From: Halichondria panicea
Lineage: Eukaryota; Porifera; Demospongiae; Suberitida; Halichondriidae
Reading direction: 5' to 3'
Assembly: GCF_963675165.1 (NCBI RefSeq)
Contig: NC_087382.1
Span: 6,496,315 to 6,560,314 of the forward strand
DNA length: 64,000 bases
Shown here: positions 53,931 through 64,000 of the stretch, in pieces
How positions within the stretch are numbered: position 1 is the first letter of the stretch
How the letters are laid out: every line of letters begins with the position of its first letter
Program-made: the position numbers and the translations under genes
Notes under the pieces: model-generated
Databases searched by the model: none
The model's input: the letters and a program-made list of their open reading frames with translations, nothing else
What the model was told of the DNA's origin: nothing

Positions 53931-55912
53931 ATGGGTCAGTACCAGGCTCGACCTTCCAAGAGTGAAACTGATCTTGAGGCTCGGGAAGGTGAGTTTGACA
54001 TTCGAATCTCAGACCGCACTACCGGGGATGCTGATGTGGATGAGCAGCCAATCAAGGATGACCCTGTGTTCGGATCTCCTATTGATAGTAAGATTAAAAC
54101 ACCTGTTTTCTTGAACCATGTATCGTAATTACATCAATTACAGCGCCACGTCAACATCAGCGTAATTTTTGAGCCTCTAAAAGAAGCACCTACCGTTGCT
54201 GTAATAATTTTTTCTGACGCTTATAAAAAGGCTTGTTTGAGTCATCAAGACCATCATCCTGCATCTTTGCCTTCACACATCTGAACAGTTGTCTAACCCA
54301 TAGCTATAGCCAACAGTCAATGAAGGTTGTTCACAGTCACTCAGTCAATTGTGCAGCTAGCAAGTGACTGAGTAGACCACGTCCATTTTCTCTCAAATGT
54401 CTCTACTACAGTACCAGTAGAATCCTTAATTTAGGCGCCAGCTGGGCTAAACGCAATTTTGGGATTCTAAAAAATGCGTCACTCAGAGGTGGAATTAATT
54501 TACGGTATTTTAGCCTATGGTTTGGTTTGCCCCTCGTATTCAAACATGGTGGCCTGCACATTATTATACACGTGCCTCCCTATAATTTGGGGTTTCAGAA
54601 TTTTCCCACCTGATGTATATCACACAATAAATCACCCTATGACAGGTATATAGCGTAATGTTGTAAATAGGGCTGTGGGAGTGGGGACATAGATGCATTT
54701 GTGTCCCGGCCTGCATGCTCTTTTGATAACTTTCTCAATCTGACCTTGACGTGATACATAAGTTTTTCAGCTTGTCAATGCTTTAATTATGAATATGTTT
54801 TTTGCAGCTGGGAGTTACTTGGCTACGTTGGGAAGCTCATCTTCTACCACTCCAGAGGTGTCTCCACAAAAGTATACTGAGCCACAGTCAATAGCCAGGA
54901 CAGAGCGTATAACGCTGAAACCAAAAGGTAAACAATGTTGTAGCCATTAGTTAGTCGATCAGCCAATAACTATAAATCTTGATTTGTGTTCACATGCAGA
55001 AAGAATGATCCCGTTTGTTTTTCGTTGGGACAACGGCGGTGAGGAGGTGTATTTGTGTGGAAGTTTTAACAACTGGGAGACAAAAATACCCCTGAATCAC
55101 AGGTATGTTTTAAATGCTTTAATTCTCAATTCTTATTTTCCCATTTCTTTCAGCCAAGGTGATTTGACAGCCATTGTTGAACTGCCTCTAGGCCATTATG
55201 AGTACAAGTTTGTTGCAGATGGTCAGTGGGTACATGATCCTAATGAGGTGAAAACATAATAGGCATCTTAGGATTTTTGCTGGTAGGATATTACATCGTT
55301 ACAAGTTATGTGTCGATACAGATTTCTGTGGACAATGGTTTGGGAAGTCGTAACAATGTAGTGACTGTGGACCAGAAGCACTTCGATGCTTACTATGAAA
55401 CATGGGATTTGCTGGAAAAGGGTAACAGAATTGGTAGCTAAAGACTATGTCGCATATCATGTGTTTTTCTTATTAATGCAGGAGAATCCAGTCCTCCAGG
55501 TTCCTACTCTCAAAGCATGCCATCTCGCAGTGTTGCATCTGGCCTACCCCCACTACTTCCTCCCCTGCTTCAACAGACCATTCTCAACCAGGAGCAGCCT
55601 ATTGGGGTACGGCACAATGCTAGGACCTGTTGATTATCATTATCATTATCATGTTTGCCAATACGTACATGAGTGTGCGTGTTGTCTTAATAATTATGCA
55701 GGAAGACTCCATAATTTTGTCCGAGCCCAACCACGTCATTCTTAATCATCTTTATGCCTTATCCATTAAGGTGGGTAGCATACAGTGATGCATAATATTA
55801 TGTTGTATTTATTCTATGTATACTACAGGACAATGTACTCGTACTAGCCGCCACTCATCGCTACAAAGAAAAGTTTGTAACAACACTCACATATAAACCG
55901 GTGTTAGCTTAG
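53931..55912 (+). CDS. PRKAB: AMP-activated protein kinase beta subunit
   Basis: Eight exons: 53931-54087, 54808-54927, 55000-55102, 55154-55247, 55322-55421, 55482-55606, 55702-55770 and 55829-55912, giving 283 residues. The beta subunit scaffolds the AMPK alpha and gamma subunits and binds glycogen. MGQ at the start fits N-myristoylation of Gly2. The carbohydrate-binding module (residues ~95-160) has FRWDNGGEEVYLCGSFNNW, with Trp118, Lys145 and Trp152 corresponding to the glycogen-contacting residues, and Ser127 at the position of human Ser108 in the drug/metabolite site. The C-terminal ASC domain reads EPNHVILNHLYALSIKDNVL and ATHRYKEKFVTTLTYKPV. A polyadenylation signal AATAAA lies at 56068-56073. 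The start at 53931 is the first ATG of the frame. Intron 1 contains an R4 repeat copy. Confidence 0.97.
54130..54495 (+). repeat. Dispersed repeat R4, copy 2 (AMPK beta intron 1)
   Basis: Same series of blocks as 52850-53240, about 1.3 kb away in the same orientation. The two copies lie on opposite sides of the shared receptor B/AMPK beta promoter. Confidence 0.8.
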
Positions 55913-56067
55913 TATTATTAGTGTTGTCTGAACTGTCAACTAATAATTATATACATTGTTAATTGTCTATACATTTACTGTCTGTATATACACGTGTACA
56001 TGTACTAACAGTAAAGAGTACAAGCAAAAGTACACATTAGTCAATCCATTTGGAACACATTATAATT

Positions 56068-56073
56068 AATAAA
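56068..56073 (+). terminator. AATAAA polyadenylation signal of the AMPK beta gene
   Basis: Canonical hexamer about 155 bases after the stop codon and about 60 bases before the end of the convergent gene, so the two 3' untranslated regions probably meet or overlap. Confidence 0.6.
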
Positions 56074-56129
56074 AACACATACATGTATAGACACAGCATA
56101 AATTATTATAGCATGTTATATAGCATGTT

Positions 56130-57862
56130 TCAATTTTGGAGCAAGGGCCTGTATTCTCCGCTAGAATTGTTCATTACTTGATTTTCAAGTCGGCCATTGC
56201 TTGTGGTTTGAAGTTCTCCTCCCTGGCCCTGAGTTGAGCCATAATCGGAAGGATTTGGTTCCAGGGGGACTTGAACAAGGCCAGCTTTACCTTCCTTATG
56301 TTTATTTTTATGATCATGAGTGGCTCCCTTTTCGAGATCAGAAACTATTTCTTCAGCTGCGTCCGTAGTATGAAGTCCTTCAGGGAACAAATGACCACGG
56401 CTAGCCCATGCTACAAAGAGCAGGAAAACCGAAGGTAGAAGTGTTAAAATACTCTTCAAAGTATTGTTGTCGCTAGTTTCAGCAAAAATGATACCACCTA
56501 TCACAAACGCGATGTATACCAATATAGGCATAAAGGTAATCACTGTTAGTAGAGAAAATATTACAACACAGTTGTGTTTGACTGTATCAAGTGTGCATTT
56601 GAACTTGAATTTACTCAGGGAAAACACAAGCGAGAAGATGAGTACAGTACAAACAACGATACCCTTTGCGAATACAGCCCTAACAAGTGTGGCAGCTGGA
56701 TACAAGTAGAAAGTTACAGTGATGGCGGTTAAGTAATAGACAAGGAAAGTGAACGTGACCAAAATACTCCATATAGCTATGACCTGAACAAAATGAGAAA
56801 TAAAGCATCGACGACATGTAAGCACAATACGTTCCCAGAAGAAATGATAACCAGAACGATGAACCAAACAGCCATTCTGACTCATTCCTGGGATTGGGAA
56901 ATTAGACTTCTTCTTAAGAAAAAATGCAACAAGAAATTGTAAAGGGATCATGACTACAAGGGAATATGTAACACGATCCGAGTTGCGTACCAACACCAGC
57001 CAAGAGGGACCAACATTCCAACACAGTGTGAACACAACAAGACCCCAGAAAATAGGATAGCCAGGATTCTTCTTGTGTTTAACATTACGAAAGAGATTAT
57101 CATATGTATATGTAGTCATTGATATAGACAAGAAAAACACGAAAATATTGATGAAAATAAACTCAACTGTGAGGAGAAGGTTAGGCATATCAAAAGCTTT
57201 CACTTTGTCTTCAGCATTCCACTGGACAGCAAACCCATTGTTGCTTGTGTCTCCAACTTTTAGTGTGCTTTGGCTTGCAGCATACTTCTTGAGCTGCAAA
57301 ATGAAGATCAACGTATAAAATAGCACCTGAAAACATGAATAATATGACTCACTTGTGACGTTAACTTTACAAGTGATGACAGAACAACGTCTTGGGTGTT
57401 GTACGTAAGATTCAAATTTAAGTACAAGCTAGCCGAACTTTCAAATGAGCACGATTCCTCCCAACTGTTAAATCCTAATAACTCAATACCATCCAAGGCA
57501 TAAGATAGTAAAACAATTCCAATTCCTGAGGTAACATCATAACCTGTCCACAAGCAGTTGGTCACATATTCAGAATCGGTACAGTTTATGCAGTCAACGC
57601 TTGTACAAATGGGATTATTTTCACAGTGAATGTGGTATTCGACAGGAACACAGATCGGCTCTGCACCTTGAAGTGGAAAGAAAGTGTTTGCTAGGACATA
57701 TAAATTTGGAACAGATACATTGTTAGAAGAGTGTAGCAGGGCATACTGCAGCTCTTGCTCGGTAACATAATCTTCTTTACTGAGCAGTGTACTTCCTATC
57801 GGTGACAATAGAGTTAGGATACACACAAATACAAATGAAAACGTTTGAGTTCCTTGGACCAT
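56130..57862 (-). CDS. Unrecognised polytopic membrane protein with cysteine-rich ectodomain
   Basis: Two exons (57862-57353 and 57293-56130) give 557 residues. Residues 1-27 form a signal peptide or anchor (FSFVFVCILTLLSPIGS). Residues ~28-205 form a presumed extracellular part with clustered cysteines (CVPVEYHIHC, CTSVDCINC, CLW, CSF) and several N-glycosylation sequons. From about residue 208 there are seven or eight hydrophobic segments, such as LLLTVEFIFINIFVFFLSI, FWGLVVFTLCW, VIAIWSILVTFTFLVYYL, VVCTVLIFSLVFSL, VIFSLLTVITFMPILVYIAF and ILTLLPSVFLLFVAW. The last ~90 residues are hydrophilic and end EYRPLLQN, which contains YRPL, a tyrosine-type sorting motif. I do not recognise the family; receptor, channel or transporter cannot be decided. 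It is convergent with AMPK beta, 218 bp away. Confidence 0.8.
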
Positions 57863-58140
57863 GGTGGTTCACCTCTATCCACACCTAACGAACGATAAAA
57901 CCAAGACTTCTTACCCTACGGAATCCCTTTCTCTTGATACTTTAACATGCACTCTTGATATCATATCACGAGTCACCTTTTCTGTGCTGAGTAAGCAATG
58001 TGAAAGCAGATCACCAGAGGAACCACTTGACCTTAGCTAAATTAATTGGCAATAAGCAAAAGTCTTGCTTTTACTAGCCTCGATATCACGAGCGGCTTGT
58101 TCTCGAGGTAACCGCATAGCTGGCTTTTTGTATCTCTGCC

Positions 58141-59206
58141 ATAGGGGTTGTGATAAGAGGAAATGAGAAATAAGAAATGAGGAAATAAGAAATAGGAAAT
58201 GAGGAAATGAAGAAATAATGATCATCACCATGGCATTAATTTTCATCACAATAATTATGACATTGTTATAATAATATAGATGCACAAAAGTAATGACTGA
58301 TATCGGCCAAGAAGCTAGTAGGTGACTAAGTATTTAGTTATCAAATATATATAGTGGCACCTCCACACAGTACAGGTTGTCAGACACATTGTAAGAATTA
58401 AATTTTACCATCGCTTCAGATGGCACAGTGAGCTTTCTTCATTAATTAAAGGTAGCATCAGCTTTCACTAGGCATTGCTTGTGAGAATGGTAATGGGAAT
58501 TGCTTCCTTCACCCTGCAGCGAGATTGGATATGATACCAGTACAGTGTACTAATGTCATTACTTCCTGCAGCTTTACGACAGGACTGGCAGATTAGAATT
58601 TGCTTGGTTTGACAAACAGTTTTGGAATTTTCTTTGCTGTTACTTACATGTAGATGTTGACATTGAGTCCAGTCCATTGACTATCACTTGCCCACCGGAT
58701 TGTGAAATCGGTGAATGTATTGCCAGTATAGCCACGCATAGGTAAATTGTTTGAGACTGTGGGACTGTAGGACAGTACATGTACATGTAAGTACCGTTAC
58801 GTAGGTAGATCTGATGTCTGAACCATCCAGTCGTACATGGCACACAAGTAGATAGAGGTAGAGAGTGCAGTGTCACACCGTGTACCAGAGGAACATAAGT
58901 TCTGTATGGTGGCAGAGCACCATGTACCAGGAGACTTGTCACCAGGAGGTACGTACCTGTAGCTCAGTAGATGTTAGCTTCGTCTTCAGACTTGCTCTGC
59001 CCATATGACAACGACTATGATGGGCTCTGACTACAAGTACACACAATCTAGCAGTCTCGACTATGATCACCTGTCGATCCTAATCGTCTTGATGCTATTT
59101 CTTAGATATGCTCTGCCTAACAGCTCATTTCTCGTTCTCATTTCCTCATTTCCTATTTCTTACTCATTTCCTCGTTTCTCATTCCCTGTTTTATCACAAC
59201 CCTTCC
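58141..59206. repeat. Inverted GAAATGAG-rich arms around a 0.9-kb interior
   Basis: The left arm contains GGGTTGTGATAAGAGGAAAT and AGAAATAGGAAATGAGGAAA. The right arm contains TTTCCTCATTTCCTATTTCT and ends TTTTATCACAACCC. Possibly two termini of one element. No target duplication found. Confidence 0.5.
58468..58780 (-). pseudogene. Weak coding trace inside the inverted arms
   Basis: A minus frame around 58750-58652 reads NNLPMRGYTGNTFTDFTIRW, continuing to a GTAAGT donor-like site near 58648. A second frame below it reads STLYWYHIQSRCRVKEAIP and stops at 58468. The composition is protein-like, but no start, no partner exons and no family could be assigned. Confidence 0.2.
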
Positions 59207-60101
59207 AACCTCCTCTGGATTGAGCTATCTACAGATCACATGCAGGGAGGAGTCTGCTTGACCTTCCTGCCTTTTTTCATAGGTCTACTGAATTGAGTCG
59301 TTTACAGGACCACATGCAGTGATACAGACATACACACTGTAGCAGTGTAGATTATATAATTGGGGCGAGTGAAGCGTAAGACTAAGGATTGGATGCGTCA
59401 CTTGCGTCACCCTAGTTATACCTACTGATGATGTACATATACAAGACAACTTTAGTTATAATTAACCCTTGTACACTGTAGCTAGTGTACAGAGCCTATA
59501 TGTTTATTTCGCCGCCTGGCTGACCAAATACACTGAAATTATACGTATAACCCACCCACTACACGGTCACCACCTCTACTGTGAATCTCACAGGACAGCG
59601 GCAATGTCCCATCCGAGTGGAAAAATAATCACAACATCGATCTTCCCTATTCGGAAATCTTCTCCATAATTATGGAAACTATACCCTCCAACTTCCTTGC
59701 TGTAGTGGGTAATTTTCGGGGGACAAAATACTCGTGGTTCAGCAATATTGAGACATTTCGTGGGTAATATTTTCGTGGTTGCTGCTTGCAAGGACACAAT
59801 TAACCCTAGCTAATTAATTATAAGGTCATGCCAGTAGCCTATGAATGGTATAAATTTCGTCATAACTCAAATGTCTATTTCAAGTAGAGGCCAGAAGATA
59901 CCCCTAGCTAGCTATTGTCATGTACGTGCTAGATGATTGTAAGGAGATTTTATGCATGTATCAACACGTGGTTGCAATTAAGGACTGTAATCATGTGACG
60001 ATAAAAACAATTCATAGCAGAATGTAATGCTGAGTGTAGGGTCAAAAGTTAATTTTCATGAGTAGTCTGATCTTCTCTGATTGAGTCAAGATTTGGTAAT
60101 T

Positions 60102-61290
60102 TCATGAACGTAAATATCTCTCAAGCGCAAATATATTATGCTTATCATATGCTCTTAAAAAGTGAGCTGCTTTTAAAATAATTTTATTCACTTTGTTTTT
60201 CTGCTTGACAGTGTAATGTTCAAATTGATCACCGTGACTACGTTGGAATGTTTGGAAGTCCCTCCTAAGTGTTATTGAAATTGCATCGTGATTAAAATCA
60301 TAGTGCAAGAATGTTAGCATTTTTTCTAATTCTGAAATCTTGTCATGTTTGACGTCTTCATAGTGCACTACCAGAATTGGTATTTCGTTTGAGATGCCAG
60401 AAGAGAACCAACGAGTGTACAGATTATACCAACGTATACATATCGAGAGCAAAAACTGGTTCCATTCATGGTTAGAACCTGTGGCAAATGCATCATGTTA
60501 ACTAATAATGATAGCAAACTAGAAGTACATAAAGTATAAACATAATTCACTCACCAAACATTTCTTTTCCCAGCGAATAAGTATGACTTTCATCAGTTAC
60601 ACCTCTAGCAGACACATTCTTTTTGGACTTCTGGACTGTAACAAATCGATTCCATTCGGACACAAAAGCATCGAAAGGATTTCGCACAAGAAGAATGGCG
60701 GATGCATAGTATCCATCATTGTGATGTGGATCTGCTCTCCTGTCGGGGTGAGCTACCCCTTCCCACTGATAGTCAGGAGTGTGAGTCTTGACCACTAATA
60801 CACTGGGGCCAACAACAAACTCGCCTACCATTCCACTGTTTCTGAGGGCAGGATCACAGTAAATTGCACCAGTACATATTCCAGTAACACGTTCCAAAAG
60901 CCCTCTAACCCACGTATTACCGGATCCTGTTTCACTTACTAATGCGACAACCTTTCGACTTCTTCCATCCATAAATTTGCAGGAAGGTTTAATAAGTGCA
61001 GCATCAACGTTAGTCATGTTTTGTACCAGACTTTTACATACTGTAAAAGATACCATCTCATCTGCAGAAAGTGCTGCACTACATACACTATCAGTGCATT
61101 TAGATGTAATGTCAGAAGGAATGGGTATTGTTTTTGATCCAACGGCATTGTTCACAAGTCGAACTGATTCAACCAAGGATGGTAGTTCCTTCTTTATTCC
61201 GTATAAAGGTGTTTCATAAAAAGTTAGGTACAATCCTACAAACCCCATTGTAGCCACAGCAACTGCAAACACTTTCTTCCAGTATTTCAT
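60102..61290 (-). CDS. WSCD-like Golgi-type sulfotransferase (type II membrane protein)
   Basis: Two exons (61290-60555 and 60478-60102) give 370 residues. A membrane anchor lies at residues ~5-25 (KVFAVAVATMGFVGLYLTFY), followed by a luminal domain. The PAPS 5'-phosphosulfate loop is seen as SETGSGNTWVRGLLERVTG (residues ~119-137), with TGAIYCD and VVKTHTP after it. The 3'-phosphate site is AILLVRNPFDAFVSEWNR (~198-215). The second exon has NHEWNQFLLSI and VVHYEDVKHD, as in WSCD1/WSCD2. The WSC domains that precede this catalytic region in vertebrate WSCD proteins are absent. The in-frame extension upstream of 61290 has no ATG, so Met at 61290 is taken as the start. The substrate is unknown. 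Head to head with ASPM. Confidence 0.85.
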
Positions 61291-61681
61291 AATTTTGTCT
61301 TGATAGGTACTAGGTTTCTGGAACCCACTGTCGGATCCCCACACTCGGTACGGTCCTAGATAAGGTCCAAGTCAGCAGTCGACCTTTAAACCAGAGAGGG
61401 CGGCGTATTCGTGAGACTAGGGATGTCGTAATACTTATAAACTGTGCCAACCAATCAGATTCCTTGATTCAAATACATGACTTGCAGTCGTCTTGAAATT
61501 TTATTGTCTGTCTTTGAGCTTCAGATTCAACTGGGTGGGACGTCAATACAGCTAGCTAGCTGGAGCTGAGGTAAGTAAGGCAACATTGTTTTACAACAAC
61601 AGAATTTCATATATAGTAGATGTGATCTATAATGTGTGATGTACCCATGATTTACTCATGTCCAGTCCATAGGTTAACATT
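61291..61681. promoter_or_regulatory. Shared divergent promoter of the sulfotransferase and ASPM
   Basis: 391 bp between two outward-facing start codons. It includes GGCGGCGTATTCGTGAGACTAG near 61400, which resembles the terminal repeat of the MITE at 14542-15000. No TATA box is evident by eye. Confidence 0.5.
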
Positions 61682-63995
61682 ATGGAAGACAAAGAAAATT
61701 GTCTTCCTATTCAAAAGTCAGATGGCATTAATGCAAGAAAAAAGACACACGGACTAAGTCTCACCGAGAGACATATAAGAAAACAGCATAATGTGAAATC
61801 AATGAAGAAAGGTGCTTTGTCGTCAGTGTTTTAATACTAGATTGTATATAGAAGTGAGAGGGATTGGAACCCCACGTATTTGAAGCTTATTTAAACACAA
61901 ATCTTACTACACTGGCACCATAATTACATCAATTACGGTACCTATGGGAAAAAGTGCTCTGTGTACCTAGCTACGTCACAACAATCAGGATTGTATTTTT
62001 TGTATGTTAAAGGATTGATACTCACCATCAGGGAGCATACAAATCAGTATTGGGGGTCTCTGAGTTGTATATGTATGCATTGGACACAACAAGTTCCCTG
62101 GGTTTTCGTGGTTTAGAAGCTGAATTAACACGGATGGAATTGGTACCACTAGAGCACCCTCGTAGACTTCAATAGTAAACTGCTTTCAATGCAAGTTGTG
62201 AGCAAATTCGCGCTGCAGGTACTGTGCTGTTAGATTCAAAGTCTGATCACCAAGGAAGTTTCTCAAAACCTAGAACTGCCCCGAAAAAGTTGAAACTTCA
62301 CAGTGCCTCTAAGACAGCTACTTTTTGTTGTGAGTCTGTGCAACGTCTCCCTTATGCTACAAAAAAAAACCTCTATGATGAGCACTGGGCAGCTAAACAG
62401 GAGAGAGGTACAATAGTCATGTACATGCATATAAATAATTATAGTTATAATACGTCGATTGTCTTGTACTTGTTAGCACTTGGTAAACTGTTTATAAGCT
62501 AAGTTTTTGTATAATACGGGCCAACAAGTAATGAAGTCAACAATATCGGGACACAAAGAAACAGCATTGTAGCCATTCTTGAAAAAATACCTGGTGTGAA
62601 CGGGGCTGTATTAGACAGTTTATTCTTTCTACAGCTTTTGTGCGATGGCTGAACTTTCTCCTTGCTCCCCAAGATGACTGTGGTCATGTGTTACCGGTTA
62701 AAAGCCAACAAGGTAGTTATAATTTCCGTACATTATCTTTAACACTGTACATGTACATACGTAGCCATCAAAAGCCATGTTGAGTTTGACGTTCTCACAT
62801 CTACTAACCCAATGACGACTAAACGGAGCTCTTGTGATCACCAACCTCCTAAATGTACTCAGCAACTTCCGATCAGCGGTCATCGCACACTGTCTCGAGT
62901 GAGAAGAGCTGCTAGCCTTTTGTACCAATCGCAGCCTTTGTCACTGGTTATTGGTAGGCTTGAAGTGAGTCCTAGAAATTGTTCTACATGTAACTTGTGA
63001 TGCCATTGTTAACATTTGTCACATTCATTTTCAATGCTTTTGTTAGGTTGAAATCGAGTGCCAAAGACTGTGTTTCCATAAGGATAGAAATCCTATCAAT
63101 GATGTTGGTGTGAAACAGGATTTAGTGCACACACTCCTGCGCACGTACAATCCAGTTTGGCTAAAGATTGGCCTAGAGGTACGTACATCGTCATGTACAT
63201 GTTACAATGTACGTTTTTCTAGGGATGCTTCTACATGTATATACCTGCAGTAGGAAAGGCAATGAATAACATAATTATAATAGTAAAAAAATTAGTGAGT
63301 GTATTTTCGTGAGGTACATGTAACCTGTTTTTACATGTTTGTTGTAAAATTTGTTGCTGTTTTTTCTCTAACTTTGTTCTAACCATAAAATAGGTGTTCA
63401 CCCTAATTCTCCATAATAAATATTATCTTGCTTAGTATACTGTACTTTTTCCCTTTCTGCAGACGGTGTTTGGAGAGGTACTCCCTATGTCATCTTGCAC
63501 AGGCATTGAGGAGTTTCAGGAGGCCTTAGGACAGTTCATTGTGCACCGGTTGTTGTATAACAAGCAAATTGCCCACCACTATGCAACTGGGAAGGGTTTT
63601 AAAGAAGGTTTGTACAACAAAATCATTGTTTAATTATAATTATTTCCCTTCAGGATTCAACCATGCCATGTCACAGTTCATACTAAAAAAGTTTCTGTTA
63701 CTGGTGTTGCTGTTAGATCATGCCAAACTTACCCGCCTTATTGACTATGATCCCTGTCTTTTCCAGAAAGATTCTGTTATCAAGGTACATGTACATGTAT
63801 ACAACTTGAATCCGTTGTGTATAATATATACATGCATGTAGTACATGCATGTATAAACTGCAATACTAAACTGTGAATTCTTGGTTTTAGTCAAGCCGTG
63901 AGCTCCTACAGTCTTTTTCTCGCAAGCATTTGGCTGGGGAAGGCGACTTTGTCAGGCACTTAGCCCTAATGGGCTATACAGCTACACACATTCAA
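61682..63995 (+). CDS. ASPM: Abnormal spindle-like microcephaly-associated protein, 5' eight exons (continues off the right edge)
   Basis: Exons 61682-61811, 62219-62407, 62635-62712, 62765-62964, 63047-63178, 63463-63607, 63654-63784 and 63891-63995 join in phase to 370 residues. The window ends exactly on the GTAAG donor after the last exon. ASPM/Asp focuses spindle poles by binding microtubule minus ends, and carries calponin-homology domains and many IQ motifs, which would lie beyond the window. Diagnostic segments are FVRWLNFLLAPQDD, VRRAASLLYQSQPLSLVIGR, LLRTYNPVWLKIGLETVFGE, MSQFILKKFLLLVLLLDHAK, LTRLIDYDPCLFQKDSVIKS and HLAGEGDFVRHLALMGY, all matching the region just before and into CH1. 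The N-terminus before this is short, so the ASH (ASPM-SPD2-Hydin) domain of vertebrate ASPM seems absent, or an upstream exon was missed between 61811 and 62219. Confidence 0.93.
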
Positions 63996-64000
63996 GTAAG

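Larger units (their letters stand above)
57863..60101. other. Spacer between the polytopic protein and the sulfotransferase
   Basis: 2.2 kb. The promoter of the gene ending at 57862 should lie at the left end. An inverted pair of GAAATGAG-rich arms (58141-58225, 59125-59206) encloses about 0.9 kb holding a weak minus-strand coding trace. A truncated CCGTATAGCG-family MITE is at 59699-59780. Nothing else recognised. Confidence 0.55.

Noticed and set aside
61291-61344. N-terminal extension of the sulfotransferase (MWGSDSGF...)
   Set aside because: The upstream codon is GTG, not ATG; the first ATG is at 61290 and leads straight into a membrane anchor.

Overview
The window comes from an animal nuclear genome, most likely a demosponge of the Amphimedon type. 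The genes are intron-rich, with mostly short introns, GT-AG junctions and consistent phases. The gene set is metazoan (ALDH16A1, NOLC1, SRRM1, AMPK beta, ASPM). There are mosaic SRCR/fibronectin-III/Ig surface receptors of the kind sponges are rich in, and introns and spacers are packed with small inverted-repeat elements. The taxon is inferred from gene content and style; no species marker was read. Exon models were built by hand from splice signals and frame. For every multi-exon gene the exon phases close.

Layout. Positions 31-5921 (minus) hold the 5' part of ALDH16A1, whose second half lies beyond the left edge. A spacer with a putative nuclear-protein exon and a pogo-like MITE follows. 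Positions 8633-13992 (minus) are NOLC1/Nopp140 and 14402-25306 (minus) are SRRM1, so two nuclear Ser/Lys/Arg-rich phosphoprotein genes lie in tandem. Positions 27626-31688 (minus) encode a secreted single-CUB protein of unknown function. Positions 32283-38508 and 43254-53671 (both minus) are two tandemly duplicated type I receptors of 1248 and 1233 residues. They share the order SRCR-FN3-SRCR-FN3-FN3-Ig-FN3-FN3-FN3, a cysteine-rich juxtamembrane module, one membrane segment and a short tail. They match almost exon for exon. Positions 53931-55912 (plus) encode the AMPK beta subunit, head to head with the second receptor. Positions 56130-57862 (minus) encode an unrecognised polytopic membrane protein. 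Positions 60102-61290 (minus) encode a WSCD-like sulfotransferase, head to head with ASPM (61682 to the right edge, plus).

Functionally the loci are mostly independent: nucleolar and splicing factors, energy sensing, spindle organisation, and cell-surface proteins. The receptor pair and its unnamed juxtamembrane module are the most promising undescribed biology.

The rest is mobile-element debris of several families: TA-inserting MITEs beginning CCGTATAGCG, foldback elements with 9-bp target duplications, CAGGGGCGGATCC-type elements, long dispersed repeats, an 81-bp minisatellite inside a 1.45-kb inverted-repeat element, and a perfect 287-bp tandem duplication.
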